Source of the DNA: Chondrus crispus
Taxonomy: Eukaryota > Rhodophyta > Florideophyceae > Gigartinales > Gigartinaceae
Assembly (NCBI RefSeq): GCF_000350225.1
Contig: NW_005179241.1
Span: forward strand, 238,264 to 302,263
DNA length: 64,000 bases
Reading direction: 5' to 3'
The notes below the pieces were generated by a model. The model did no database searches. It worked only from the letters and a program-made list of their open reading frames with translations, and was not told the DNA's origin. This document shows, piece by piece, positions 52,105 through 63,494 of this stretch. The position numbers and the translations under genes are program-made. Position 1 is the first letter of the stretch. Each line of letters begins with the position of its first letter.

Positions 52105-52600
52105 ATGTACTCTCATTATGAGTTTACCAAAAAAGCAAAGCAGGGGACTCGAAACTAAAAATGAGAATGGCCTCGAATCATGCGCCGGGCCCTTTCAGGG
52201 GCGGGGCAGGTACTGTACTGTACTGTGCGCATGTACAGTATCGCCATTTTGAGTTTCGAGTACCAAAAAAAGGGGTTCGAAACTCATAATGAGTTTCGAG
52301 TACCAAAAAAAAGGGACTCGAAACTCATAATGAGTTTCGAACCCCCGAAAAAAGGTACTCAAAACTCAAAATGAGAATTTTCTCGAAGTATGCACAGGGG
52401 GGCCAGGGGGCGCTTCAGGGACGGGGCAGGTACTGTACTGTGCTCATGTACAGTATTGCCATTTTGAGTTTCGAGTACCAAAAAAAGGGACTCGAAACTC
52501 AAAATGAGCTTGAAACCCCCAAAACAAGTGATTCGAAACTCAGAATGAGTTTTGGAGTTTCGAACGCCACGAAGGGACGCGAAACTCAAAATGAGAATTG
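52105..52600. repeat. Middle palindrome array with a 220-bp higher-order repeat
   Basis: At least eight GAAACTCA(T/A)AATGAGTTTC-type cores. A larger unit also repeats about 220 bp apart: GGGGCAGGTACTGTACTGT, a CATGTACAGTAT segment and CGCCATTTTGAGTTTCGAG, near 52.20 and 52.42 kb. Confidence 0.85.
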
Positions 52601-52845
52601 ACCTCGCAGCATGCCCAGGTGTGCTCCAAGGGCGCAGCAGGATTTGCAATTTTCGCGTGTGCTGTAGGTTAATATTGCGTTTCGCAGCCTCAAAATGGTG
52701 CGAGCGAGTCTCATGCTGGGAATTCCTTTAGTGTGTGCGTGGGAGTGTGTTGGGCCCGTAGAATAGTACACTAAATATGCGTTGGGAACCCATGTTTTTG
52801 CTTTGAAACGCAAGATATGTTTCAATAAGTCAGATGTATGTTTAG

Positions 52846-55800
52846 TTAGAAGGAAGGTTCGGTCTCTACAGCTAGCGTCAACACCTCTTCCCGTCTGCGA
52901 CTCTTCATTTGTGGTTCAAGGTACAAGAAATCTTTGACGTCAGAATCATCAGATTGAGGGAAATGCCGGTGACTTGTCAGGTACTTTTCCAAAGGGGACT
53001 CCCAACAGCAATTTTCTGAAGCTTTCCTAAAACGATTTGCACTTCCTTTGCGCGTGAAATTGACACACACGCAGAGTGCTTGTCGTTTAGAAAAGTCGAT
53101 TGTGTAGGCTTGTTTCCGGCACCACTGTGCTCAACGTATGTTCTCACTAATGAAAGGAAAACAACATCAAACTCTTTTCCTCGGGCCAATGCGAATGTCA
53201 ATACCGACGTATTGCGACGGTTTGATTTTACAGGGCCTGTGTCAGAAAGTTTTTCTGAGAAATATACGGAGTGAGAATGCCAATCGACATCTTCCTTGAT
53301 GCGGATGCCGACTGCCATTCTTTAAGCATTTCAATGATGACATGACACTCGTATTCATTCTTATAACCGCCTCTTGCATCATGTACCTCATTGTTTGTGG
53401 CATTCAAGGCATGGCATTGCTTCGTGTTCACAAAGTTTACTACCCGCAACGGAAAGCGGTCGGAAGAAATAGTCTCCATACAATTCTCAGTTGCCCAATA
53501 CCTTTGCGGTGACCGTGATCCATTCAATATTTTCCCAGCGTAGAAGTTTTCGCTGACATACCGTCCGATAGATGGCGCACTTCTCATCTGCTTCTGAAAC
53601 TAGAAAACAACACGTGGTGTCAGCTCCCACATAGCTACATGCTGTGCGCTTGTTCCAGAGGAAACGAGGGCTTCATTGTCATCACAGACATCGCCTTGGA
53701 AAAGAAATGAGGAGTACTAGCTCTGTGTCTCGTCCAGATATGAAACGCCTTATCGGCTTATGGCGGAAGCTGAGCTTGATCGCCAACCAAGACCACAGAG
53801 GTACCAAGCACCGTTTCGTCAACGTTGTCGAGAACCGGCAGAGTACCGCAGTTGTTTCCGTTTCATACGCATAAGCAGCCTCATCAATAACAATGAGATC
53901 AAAACCATGAATGTTTTGATTCCAGTCAAACGACATTGCTGACCCAAAAGTGCTAAAGGTTGCTGTTCTCTCGTTGATGATAGCGTCCGGTCCCAATTTT
54001 TCGGATTGAGATAGTTTGTGTATCTGGAACTGCTGAGCTGCCTCTTCTGTACTCATGGAACCCAGACGGAAGGGCGAGTACTCAGAATCAATGTCATTGC
54101 CGCCTGCCGTGAAGTACTTGATCAGAAAATCATCGATCGCGGCGTTGGTATCTGTCAAAACCAAGGCTCTTCCAGTTAAGAGATCAGAAACACTAGAATG
54201 CCGATTCTTCTCATCTCCAGAACCAGGAATTAACAAAGAACAGAGAGATTTTCGAGTTATGGCCCAGACAAGAATCGTGACGACGTGATCACGTCGTCAC
54301 GATTCTTGCCTGGGAAGTCTCGAGACTTGCCAGTACCGGGTGGGCTTTGGCAGAAAAACATCGACGATGAAAAGTTCACGTCTCCCTTTCTCCCTGGACC
54401 AGTCGATTTGCCACTATCACACCATCACCTTTGTGCGCTCTGGGAAAGAAGATGGTATGCTGTGACATGAGAACACCACGACATAAGAAACTGAAGCTGA
54501 ATGTCGTTGGCTGTGGGTTTCATAGCCCGGAGAACTTTAAAAATCGACTCACGGGCATACCGGAGAACTGTTTTGGCAACTGCACGGGGGTTGACTGACA
54601 AAACAGGTCGACGTTGAACGCTGGTTTCATGTAATGCTTTCTGTATGAGTAAGCAATGCTTATTTGCATTTTCCTGCCCCAAGCGCCATTGAACAATCGA
54701 AACCATGTCCCAGAATCTCTGCGTATACGAGCAAACGAGAGAAGACGAGTCCGACAATCCAAGAATCTTGAAGCGATCCAATTTGAAAACCCCTTCCATG
54801 TTGCAATGAACGATTTCGATTATTGACGGATGCTTTCAGTTCCAAGATTTTGGATAAAAAGCCTATTTTCCACGTCCCTATTCTTCGAGAACGAGAGAAA
54901 ATTATGGAAAACCCGGATTGCAAACCACCTTCTTCGTTGTTTAGGATGGCAACTCGAATATTCGAGTTTCTGCATTTTGCTGTACATGCGTTGGGTTGTC
55001 CAACAATATCCCGAAACGCGTTTCGGTTGCATCCTTGTCAAGATGCGAAAGAGCCACGAAGTCTAGTTCCATGAAGTCAAAAGTACGTCCTCTGGAATCT
55101 TTAGGGACTCGCTTTCCACTAGGGCTTCATACCAATTTGTACGACACTTCCACTTCTATCAGGTTCGAAGTTGAAAGCTTGCCATCCCTTCTGTCAGTTT
55201 GAAAGCATATCTCCCCGATTGCAAGTGAAGAAGAAGTTTTCCAGGTTGGGTACGAGTACGATTGTGGGCTTTTACGGATGTCCAGCACGTTCCCAGCCCA
55301 GGGAACTGCTCTCCCAGCATTGTCCGTAACTGCCTGGCCGATGGAACTGTACTTAAACGGAAACGTTCCTTCCTTTTTTATTTTCGGAATATTCACCACC
55401 TCAATACAGGCGACATTAGGAATAGACGCAATTCTCATACTTCCAAGAACAATTACATCTCCCAAACGTTCAAGTCTGAAAACGTCTGATTTCGACATGT
55501 TTGAGGTCATCCAACCGTGCTGTTTCCAGTGTAAGAAGGAATTAAAGGCTCCGGATAAAACTAGGTAGTTCCTTCTTGAACACGCCGTTTTGCATTTTCT
55601 TGTTTTTGCTTCTGGGTGGCGGAAATGCAGCACACTGAACAGCAGTTCAAAGACGCATGGTACATATATGACATCACTTGGTGAAAATGCTTCATGGTGC
55701 CTCACCACAGTGTGAGCAGAGTCACTAATCGTCACCGACAGTTCCGGACTGCACGATTTCGACGATGCCAGGCCTTTATTTCAATTTCTCCGGAACTTGA

Positions 55801-58423
55801 GTTCTTCTGTCTTCATTCGTCTTCTTCCGAACTTGAGTTCGGAAGTCTTCTTTAAGATAAATTTCGATTCTCTTCAATACTTCATCCTTGTTTGGCGTTT
55901 CCAGAACAATGACTTCTTCCTGTTCGGGCTCATGATCACGATCCTTTAAAGAGACCAATTTAATCTCCTCAGAGGACGCTAATCCGTGAGATGCAGCAAA
56001 GCATTGATTGGAGAAAGAAAAAAGCTTCTGTACGCCTTTCAGAGTGGCACTACCAACTGCAAAACCAAGAAAAGACTGCATTCGATCTTCAATAGCAGAA
56101 AGCGTTTCGGCAAATACCGCATGCGGTATTTCTCGAAGAAGGAAGGGTGAGGGCACGACGGTGCTTTTTGACGTTTTCACAGCCCTTGCGGTATCTTTCT
56201 TGTGTCCTTGAGCCACACGCGAGGCCGAAGCGTTCATGATTCTCACGCCGAGTTCCAATGAAGATCTCATTCGCATGAATGTGGCCTTCCCGAATGTTTC
56301 TTCTGATACGAATTCGGAGTTTTGAACAAAACGGCCTGAATTACGATGCGGCACATGCTCTAATTCGACGAAGCCGATGTTTTCGAACTGGATGGCCAGT
56401 GCTTTGTCTTTTCGGAAGCAGACATAGACGAATCGGAGACGACAAGGTCCACGCATTGCAAAGTGTATTCCCCAATGGCGACGACGTGGACCCTTATCTC
56501 TAGCATGATGACTCGACTTCGCGAGCCGAACTTCTTCGAAATATGCTTGGGAGATTTCCTACTTCCTTGAAAAATGTAGAAGAGCTGACGAATATATTTT
56601 TTAAGTGGCGATGCTTTCGAAGAATCTCCGTCCTCGTCGATAGTGATCTTCGAACAAGAACCGGCGTTGAAAAGAAGGTCACATGCTCTATACCAAACTT
56701 CCGACTGTGGATAGGTTGGCATGGCAATGAATATGTGCTCCGATGCATCTCCTCCCGGCAGAGCATAAAAGAAATCCACGGCTTGCATTATTGCCCCCAT
56801 TCTTAACGACAATACAGTTCTACGGAGCCGTGGGCGAATCTTGGGGCCTTTTTGACCTTGTCGGCATAAAGAACCTTGAACTTGGTTTTCAACAATACTT
56901 TCTCAGATTCTTCGCGCATCGGAATTTTCTCCCCGTCTTTCCGGCATGCGTTCCAAAGCTAACTATCAATCCAATGGTTGCATAGCTGAAGAAGGTCCGC
57001 AGGAGACTTTGATTCTATAACAGAGTCGAGCTCGATGCGATAGTAGTTCTCATCGAGCTCGTCTGTTATGGAATCTAAGGAGCATTCCCGTGTGCGCTTC
57101 CCAACAGTCAGACTGTGCGGTGGCGTTGAGACACCCTTTCGTATGAGGAAGGAGTCGTATTGCAACGCCAATTCGTGCTGAAAGTTGTGTAGTATGTCCA
57201 GCAGCAGTTCTCTCCTCTCCTCCTTGTTTGATTGCAAGGGAATGTTGTGCAGATGTTGCCTGAAGTATAGTGCAACAAATGGTCCACAAGTCTAGTCACA
57301 TGGCCGGACGGCTGATCCTTCTTTTTTGTGATGCGAGATATCGAAATGTGCGCTTCGATATTCGACTCAGAAGAATTGAGTCCAGTTGAAAGAAGACAAT
57401 CTGGAACCAGCCTTGACACAGCTTTCTTCACAACGCCTACTTTATGTGTTGTGTAGAGAGCGAGGCTGTCATAATGACAACCTTCCATGGCTTTCAGAGG
57501 CGAGCATTCACAGGCCTCCTTCTCGACGCATGACAAAAATTGAGAAGGACCCTCGATGACGACCAGGGAGAAGTGCTATCGAAAGTGAAGTGGCACGTAG
57601 ACAACGACATTCTTTTTGAGAACTGCTTCTGCCGTCTTCCGACTCATAGAGTAGCCTAGGGTCATGGAAGGTCCACCTTGGCCGCACATGTATGCACTTG
57701 AGCGATGGATGAGATCGAATAAATAATGCTTGGCCGGATCGTACTTGCTGAGCCCCACAGAAGACATGAACCACAAAAGAGCATCCGAAGAAATGAAGGC
57801 ATGGGGTTGCTTCAATATCTCTTTGCAGTCAGTTTTTGTTAGAACCTGACTGTGTCCATTGAGAGTTTTGAAGGAGAGGACAGAACTGCTACTCGAATTA
57901 TCTCTTCAGGGAGGCCTCGAATCACCGCTGACGGGAGTGATGGACTTGTCGTTCCCGTCTATCACCTCAACCGAAGAGCCCGAAGAAATCATGTCTATCT
58001 CTTCTTCAGAGGTTTTTATGGCGGTATTCTTCGTATTTGTCTTCTTTCCTTGGGTCTTTTTTCTTTGGATTTTTTTCCTTGGGTCTTCTTTCCTTGAGTC
58101 TTCTTTTTTATCACACCCATGTAGTCCTCGCCCGACTTATCAATGTTGATTCGAAATGACTTGAAAGGAGGTAGAGGGATTTCGACTGCTTCTTCACTTG
58201 ATGTGTTCCCATCGGTTTCTGTTCTTTCTCCGATTTCTTCTGCAAAGTCCAATCTCCTGCGCTTTTTTGTGTCTTGAGGTGGCCTCACCGCGAACATCAT
58301 CACAATGCGCTTATTCGGGTGAGGAGATTTGGATATCAGTGGCTTAGGTGCCCTCGACGACCTACGGATCTTTTTCTTCCTCTCCGCATCGGCTGTCGGA
58401 GGAGAAGAGCTGCGCTTCTTCAA
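52846..58423 (-). pseudogene. UPF1/SEN1-like superfamily-1 helicase, broken in many places
   Basis: The frame pieces run from a Lys/Arg/Ser-rich, NLS-like start (58423, MKKRSSSPPTADAERKKKIRR) through about 1,300 codons of unrecognised sequence in several frames, to a helicase core with all landmark motifs: Walker A PPGTGKS (near 54.33 kb), Ia LVLTDTNAAIDDF, II LIVIDEAAYAYETE (near 53.88), III VLVGDQAQLPP in another frame (near 53.78), IV SIGRYVSENFYAGKIL and IGILTPYISQ, V KEFDVVFLSLVRT and VI CVSISRAKE (near 53.07). The motif set matches UPF1/SEN1-family nucleic-acid helicases. Frameshifts are clear near 53.24, 53.84, 56.45 and 57.24 kb, plus a palindrome insertion after Walker A. Small introns cannot be excluded for some joins. 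Confidence 0.78.
54264..54313. repeat. 50-bp near-perfect palindrome inside the helicase core
   Basis: Centred on 54288/54289: arms CAAGAATCGTGACGACGTGA and TCACGTCGTCACGATTCTTG are exact, extended by CCAG/CTGG after one mismatch. It lies between Walker A and motif Ia. The Walker A frame crosses it and soon stops, while the motif Ia frame emerges from its other arm. Confidence 0.9.
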
Positions 58424-58873
58424 TTTTCGGGGGGACTTGTCGGAAATTGCGAACAGCAGCAGCAGTGTGCGACAATTCTAGCTGAAGATCGAAGATGCCA
58501 ATTAGGCTATGGAAGAAATTTGACGGAGAGGGAGAGAACCGAGAAAGTGTGGATGTATTAGGAACCTTGGTAGAGGACGCTTGATCACAGAGACGCAAAG
58601 GAATCCCAAGTCGAAACAATGGAATTGCCAAAGGTCGTAAACTCAAAGAATTTCTAAAATCGAGTTCAAATTGAGACGGTATCAGCACCAGAATCCAATA
58701 TCCAAGCTGCTCTCCACTCGGGACGTTGCTCTGCAATAGGTCTTACCCGCCACACGAAGGTCGTGAAGGGTGCTAAATTCCGGTAAATTCGGAAATATAT
58801 TCAGGCTCTGGCGCGAAGAACTGCACAGAACGCTCATTTTCCGATCCAACCCTTGAAAAAAGTGAGGGAAAAT
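58424..58873. other. Upstream region of the helicase gene
   Basis: About 450 bp between helicase start and the right array; likely promoter. No other gene supported. Confidence 0.45.
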
Positions 58874-58972
58874 CATTCGAAACTCAATTTTAGTTTCGAG
58901 TCCCTTTTTGCGGGTTGGACACTCAAAATGATTTTCGAACCCCTTTTTGGTACTGGAAACACATAATGAAGA
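58874..58972. repeat. Right palindrome array, inverted relative to the others
   Basis: TCGAAACTCAATTTTAGTTTCGA, CACTCAAAATGATTTTCGA and GGAAACACATAATGAAG with T-rich spacers (TCCCTTTTTGCGGG, ACCCCTTTTTGGTA). Confidence 0.75.
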
Positions 58973-59332
58973 TACCGTACGCGTGAACAGTTGCAGGCGA
59001 TTCAGACATAGAGAGTTGACAACGACGGCGTGGCAGATAGAAAGAAGAAGATGGTACGAGTGAGTCAGCATTAATTTCTGGGGTCCCCTTTGTTTTTTTT
59101 TCTCTGTCTAGTTCTAGCTATGCTTTCTTCAATAGACGCTTCCTCACTTGAACGTCTGCCCCGCTCTTCCGCTATGTCGTGCTAACTCTATCGCTGCAGG
59201 CGCCGCATTCGCAAGTATTCGGATTATCTGTCACCCTTGCAATCGCATGCGTGCGCGTTGGTTTGTGGAACCGTCCGTTTGCTCTAAATTGGGCTCCCAG
59301 CCAAGGAAAACTTTTTTCACACCATGACGAAA
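58973..59332. other. Spacer
   Basis: 360 bp between the right array and the foldback element; no gene or repeat seen. Confidence 0.5.
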
Positions 59333-59570
59333 GTGTTCGGGTGAACAGTCGAGATTTGCTGGTCATGGTTTGCAAACCATGACCAACAAATCTCGACTGT
59401 TATTTTTTGTCAAAATTACAGATGTTTATAATTAGCTGGCCATGGTTCGCGAACCATGACCAGCAAAATCTGGACTGTTAATGTTTTGTTAAAATTACTG
59501 GCATTTGTAATTTGCTGGTCATGGTTCACCAACCATGACCAGCAAATCCCGACTGTTCGCCCGAACAGTG
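59333..59570. repeat. 238-bp foldback element of three palindromes
   Basis: The outer 38 bp (59333-59370 and 59533-59570; GTGTTCGGGTGAACAGTC and GTTCGCCCGAACAGTG) are inverted copies with a few mismatches. Inside are three palindromes sharing the arm TTGCTGGTCATGGTT: 59345-59400 (56 bp, one mismatch), 59435-59464 with centre GTTCGCGAAC, and 59507-59556. AT-rich linkers with CAAAATTAC or TAAAATTAC separate them. No coding sequence. Confidence 0.85.
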
Positions 59571-61128
59571 CTTTGGCTAAATTTACTTGATTACACTTGT
59601 TGCCGTCCACGTCGATCAGGAACACCACCACGGCATCTAATGCAATGACCATCCCATTATTGCAACTGACCCAGATGACGAACATGATTCTCTATTCCAA
59701 CCTTCCTCCCTTCTTCCCAAAGACGACTAACAGCATCCCACCAACATCACAAAACAAGGAAACAACAAAACAAGTAACCTCCTGACATCTGCAGCATAGC
59801 ATTAAGGGCATTGATTTGCTCAACGGTGAAGGCAGTTGGCGAAAGGATTTTATTGAACTGTTAACCCTGTGCCTAGTTGTAGAAGGTTTTCCGTCACTAT
59901 AATTTAGAGATGGTTTTTGTGAAATCTCAAAGACAGGGTTGGGCCACAGTCTCAAAAGGGCAGAAAAATTGGTAATTCACAAACGCCTGTGCGCAAAATT
60001 TGACCTTATTTTGAGAGCTCTCCGTCGTCGTCTGTATCGGCAACATACAGTTCCTCCTTTTGTCCATTACAAGGAAGAGTATCTGTAGTGCTAGCGGCAT
60101 TCTCAGTTGCTGCGGACGTCTCTAAATCCATTTTCTTTCCATCTCCTTCATAACACCTCCGTTTTGCTATCCAAAGTGCCTTAGGCCTACTAATGTCACC
60201 GCGTAACGTTTGTGGCACAAATGCACAAACTGTGTGCAGATGTCCAAGCGTTTGAAGGTGACGGTTCCCTCAGTCTGGAATCAGAACATCCTTCTGGCAG
60301 GCAATCAACCCCACAGCCCAGAAACATCCCTCATTCAATCCTCTACTGTCAGCCCGCCCCTCCGTTCCCCTCTTGCGGAACTTTCACCCAGCGCCGGCGG
60401 CAGCGCGGCGTACGACGGCGGCGAGGGAGGCACCCGCTCGGTGAGCAGCGCGGGCCGCGCGACGGGCGGTAGCGAGGAGGCGGCGGGCGCGGCGGCAGCG
60501 GAGGTGTCGGTCGGGATAGCGCAGATAGTGGCGAGCGCGGGAATAGAAGCGGAGGGCATGGGGTCGGCGGGCAGCGGCGGGAGCGTGGTCGGAGCGGCAG
60601 CGGCGGGGGTGGGCTCTGCGGGGGCGGCGGTGCTCGCTTCAGTCTCCAGTCTCCCGTCTCCAGTTGATTCCCAATCTGTATTGTGAGACGTGCGCTCAGA
60701 AGAGAGAGTGGTGACACCAGTGTCTCTCATTGGTACGCACAGGGAGACCTTCTACATATTGCCAGTGAGAGCATCAAATCTGAACAAAACTCTCAAAAAT
60801 CTCAATGACAGCCACATTTCTCAGGGAGACTTTTGGGAGTTTCGGAAATAATTTTTGAGACTAGTGAGAACCTTGGACCGATTCTCACATCGGATCTAGC
60901 TCGAATTATTTGAGACCGACTAGCCTGTACATGATTTCTTGTGTTGTAATGGGACCTTTTGCAGTGGATGCAGCGTCGGTGGCGGCTTCTATAGCCGTTC
61001 AACCGGGGTGTTAACTCGTCATATTGACGCAGGTATGCCAAAAAACCCCAATCGGTCCAGACTTTTAACCGTCTACAACCCTGGCACAGGGCTAAGCAAG
61101 AATCACCATCGCTTGCATCGCTTTTGCT
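59571..61128. other. Mixed non-coding or uncertain region
   Basis: 1.56 kb. A GC-rich island near 60.35-60.65 kb is open on both strands as Ala/Gly/Pro-rich sequence (plus 60210-60686, minus 60730-60335) and I cannot choose between them. A minus-strand 70-codon frame at 60218-60006 ends in an acidic tail (YVADTDDDGELSK) and may be a fragment of the same lost gene. The rest shows nothing I can support. Confidence 0.4.
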
Positions 61129-63485
61129 CTAGAAATTGTCGTCGTCATCATCAGCACTGGCATTCCATTCGCTGTCTTCATCATCATCAGCGCTGGCATT
61201 TCTTTCGCCGCGACTTCTATCCACATCATTTCCGTCCTCATCCTTGTGCTCTCCCGCCAACGGCCCAATTCTGGCAGCGGTCCTTTCTATTCTATTCTCA
61301 CCCTCTGTCCCCCTTTCGCACGGCTCCTTCTCGATTATTTCCAAAACATCGTCCCCTTCGAACCTCAGCGAATCCCCGAAGGCAAATGCTACTGAATCAG
61401 GGAGAGATACGTCTTCTGGAATTAAATAGAGGTGGTAGCGAGTGGTGCGCTTATCTGATAGACGACTTTCATAACCTCGCCAGCATGCGTTGCATGACCA
61501 TGACCGACAAATACGGAGAAGGGGGGAACGGTGAGTTTGCGTAGTGTCAAACCTTTTGACAGGTGTCCCAGCTCAACCCCGGACTTGAATACAAGCTTAT
61601 GAGAGTACTCACAGAACCACATAGGGAAGGGGTCATTACCGTTCACCGTGAGGAAGTACCCCGAGCACGTATCTTGCTCATTCCGACTTCGCACCTGAAA
61701 ATCGTTGTGCGGTACTTGGCGAGGGCAATTCTTGCCAGTTAAAAGCAGGCGTCCGCCTGTCACCGGCGTGCGCATCTTTCCAAACACTCCATTTGTGAGC
61801 CCAATCAGTACAGCCAACTGCCCCAACCATGCATCAAGCATAGCTCGACGAACAGAGGCCCACGCATTTTCTGAGTTTTCTTCAGTTTCTTCCATGAGCA
61901 ACATCCTGGTGCTGGAATAACGGGCCTTGCCTTCGCTTCGGGATTTCCAATCACCTTCTGACTCCCCCAAGTTGACTATCGGGTTCTAAAGAGTGCGATT
62001 CTTCTCCTTTTTCATCGCATTCTCTCCTGGAAACGTTGAATTATAGTGGTCAAATAGCTCCTGAATACCAGTGTCCCTGTCCACAATGCAAAGAAGGGGT
62101 TGCCGGGCCTGTATCACTTATTTGGCCAGCGAGTGTGGTTCTGCAAAACCTTCCAGTATGCAGAACCCACGCTCCTGCAGTAGCATTCCTTTCCTCATAA
62201 AGTATGCCCCACCTTCGCCTTTCTCAAAGGACGACGTTACCGTATCCCAATCTAGATCACTTTCTCAGTAACCCAAAACGGGATTTGCCTCCCTCACTGA
62301 TTTGAGGTGCTGCTTTTGAGCAACCATGAGCCAGGCCACTCGATGCATATAGTTCAAAGCTTCAACGTCCACGAAATTGTGAGCTCTATGACCTAAGGGA
62401 ATATGCAAAGCTTCTAGCAATGGAGTGTGGTGCAATTTGCCTCCGTCGGCTTTCACTTTATCGGCAATAGAGACGACTTCGGAGGGAGTCCTCAGCAGGG
62501 CATCTTCCCACCAAGGGTCAACCTCACCACGGTAAACGGGTGCATCTCTGCAACCGACAGGGAGCAGAGGAGGCAAGAAGTCATCGAAAGGCACTCAGAT
62601 TTGCGTAGGAGGGGCTCACGAGACCCGTCCGTATCAACAATTTCGATCTGAGGTTGGACAGGTTTGACAGAAACCGGTGTGTTCTGGCAGTCTGCTTGGC
62701 CCAAGTGGCCTTCTTCTTCGCCTTATTCTTCACCTTTGGACGGGATTCAGTCGTGGTGAAGACTTTAATAGGAGGTGAAAGAGGAGGTGAAGCTTTTCGC
62801 CTACGACCACTGCGACGAGATGGGGCTGGTTCTGGAAATGATGTGATGGGCGTCCTCGAGCCTGTTTCGCGGGTGACAGCACGGGTGCCTTTTCACCACT
62901 AGAGGCACTTGACTTGACGACGACGGAAGATGGAACTGCCGCTGTAGAAGTCGATGCACCTGCCGCTGGCGTTGCCTTGGTGTTATTCCCGGCTTGTTTC
63001 GGCTCGAAATGGGAGGTAATCCTTGAACCAAAACGTGAGGATCTCTGCGAGTTCCTATCTTCATCTACCTTCTTGCTAGAAAACAATCTTATCCTGTTCA
63101 CGAAAAGGTCACCAATGGAACTTGTCTTGTTTTTTGGTTGCTTCACTTGTACTTCTAGGAACTCCGAAAAAGACAGTCGTCCGGGAATGTCATATAGGTT
63201 GAACTTACGGCGATAAATCTGGTAAAGTTCCATAGCCGTTCCAAAGAACGGAGTGGCGTCAAATGCCCCTGAAGATGCAGGGTTGCGGACATATGCATGT
63301 ATGCTATCCAGGAAGAGCATAACACCGCACTCATCGACCTCGCAAAACTTGCTATGGTCAAGATGCACAGCCCCAATCTTCGGTCGCTCATCGGGTTTGA
63401 AGGACAACAGCCTCTCAAAAGCACGGGGATATTTGGCGAAAATCTTGGAAATCCTTGCGTCGGGGCGATACGTGGGCTTCTTCAT
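61129..63485 (-). pseudogene. Fe(II)/2-oxoglutarate dioxygenase-like gene, broken
   Basis: ATG 63485 (MKKPTYRPDARISKIFAKY) opens a 190-residue segment I do not recognise (HLDHSKFCEVDECGVMLFLD, FNLYDIPGRLSFSEFLE), then a Lys/Pro/Ser-rich linker in shifted frames. From about 62.6 kb comes an enzyme-like part: HNFVDVEALNYMHRVAWLM, MLLQERGFCILEGFAEPHS (typical dioxygenase opening), QVPHNDFQVRSR (HxD iron ligands near 61.70 kb), GYFLTVNGNDPFPMWFCEYSH, PPFSVFVGHGHATHAGEV (second His, near 61.49 kb), and after a frameshift near 61.44 kb RYHLYLIPEDVS (candidate 2-oxoglutarate Arg). It ends in an acidic tail at 61129. Stops TAA 62118-62120 and TAG 61986-61988 interrupt; both could come from Gln codons by C-to-T change. 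The specific family is uncertain. Confidence 0.55.
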
Positions 63486-63494
63486 GTTCGGAAT

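Larger units (their letters stand above)
48190..58972 (-). mobile_element. Candidate 10.8-kb composite transposon: MULE transposase plus SF1 helicase
   Basis: Arrays of the palindrome GAAACTCATAATGAGTTTC bound this region. In the left array the A-rich spacers (CCAAAAAAAGGGGTTCG) are on the plus strand; in the right array (58874-58972) the same spacers are inverted (CGAACCCCTTTTTGG), as terminal inverted repeats would be. Between them two minus-strand genes run in the same direction: the helicase first, starting about 450 bp from the right array, then the transposase, ending about 310 bp from the left array. A third array lies between the genes in the same orientation as the left one. The grouping into one element is inference. 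Confidence 0.5.

Noticed and set aside
52260-52560. tRNA-like GGTTCGAAACTC sequences
   Set aside because: They resemble a T-arm only by the TTCGA core; no cloverleaf can be drawn and they are part of the palindrome arrays.
48190-52600. CRISPR-like array
   Set aside because: The spacers are themselves repeats and the host is eukaryotic; the palindromic cores vary. This is transposon structure.
60335-60730. Ala/Pro-rich protein on the minus strand
   Set aside because: The plus strand is equally open and GC bias explains both; left as uncertain in the region entry.
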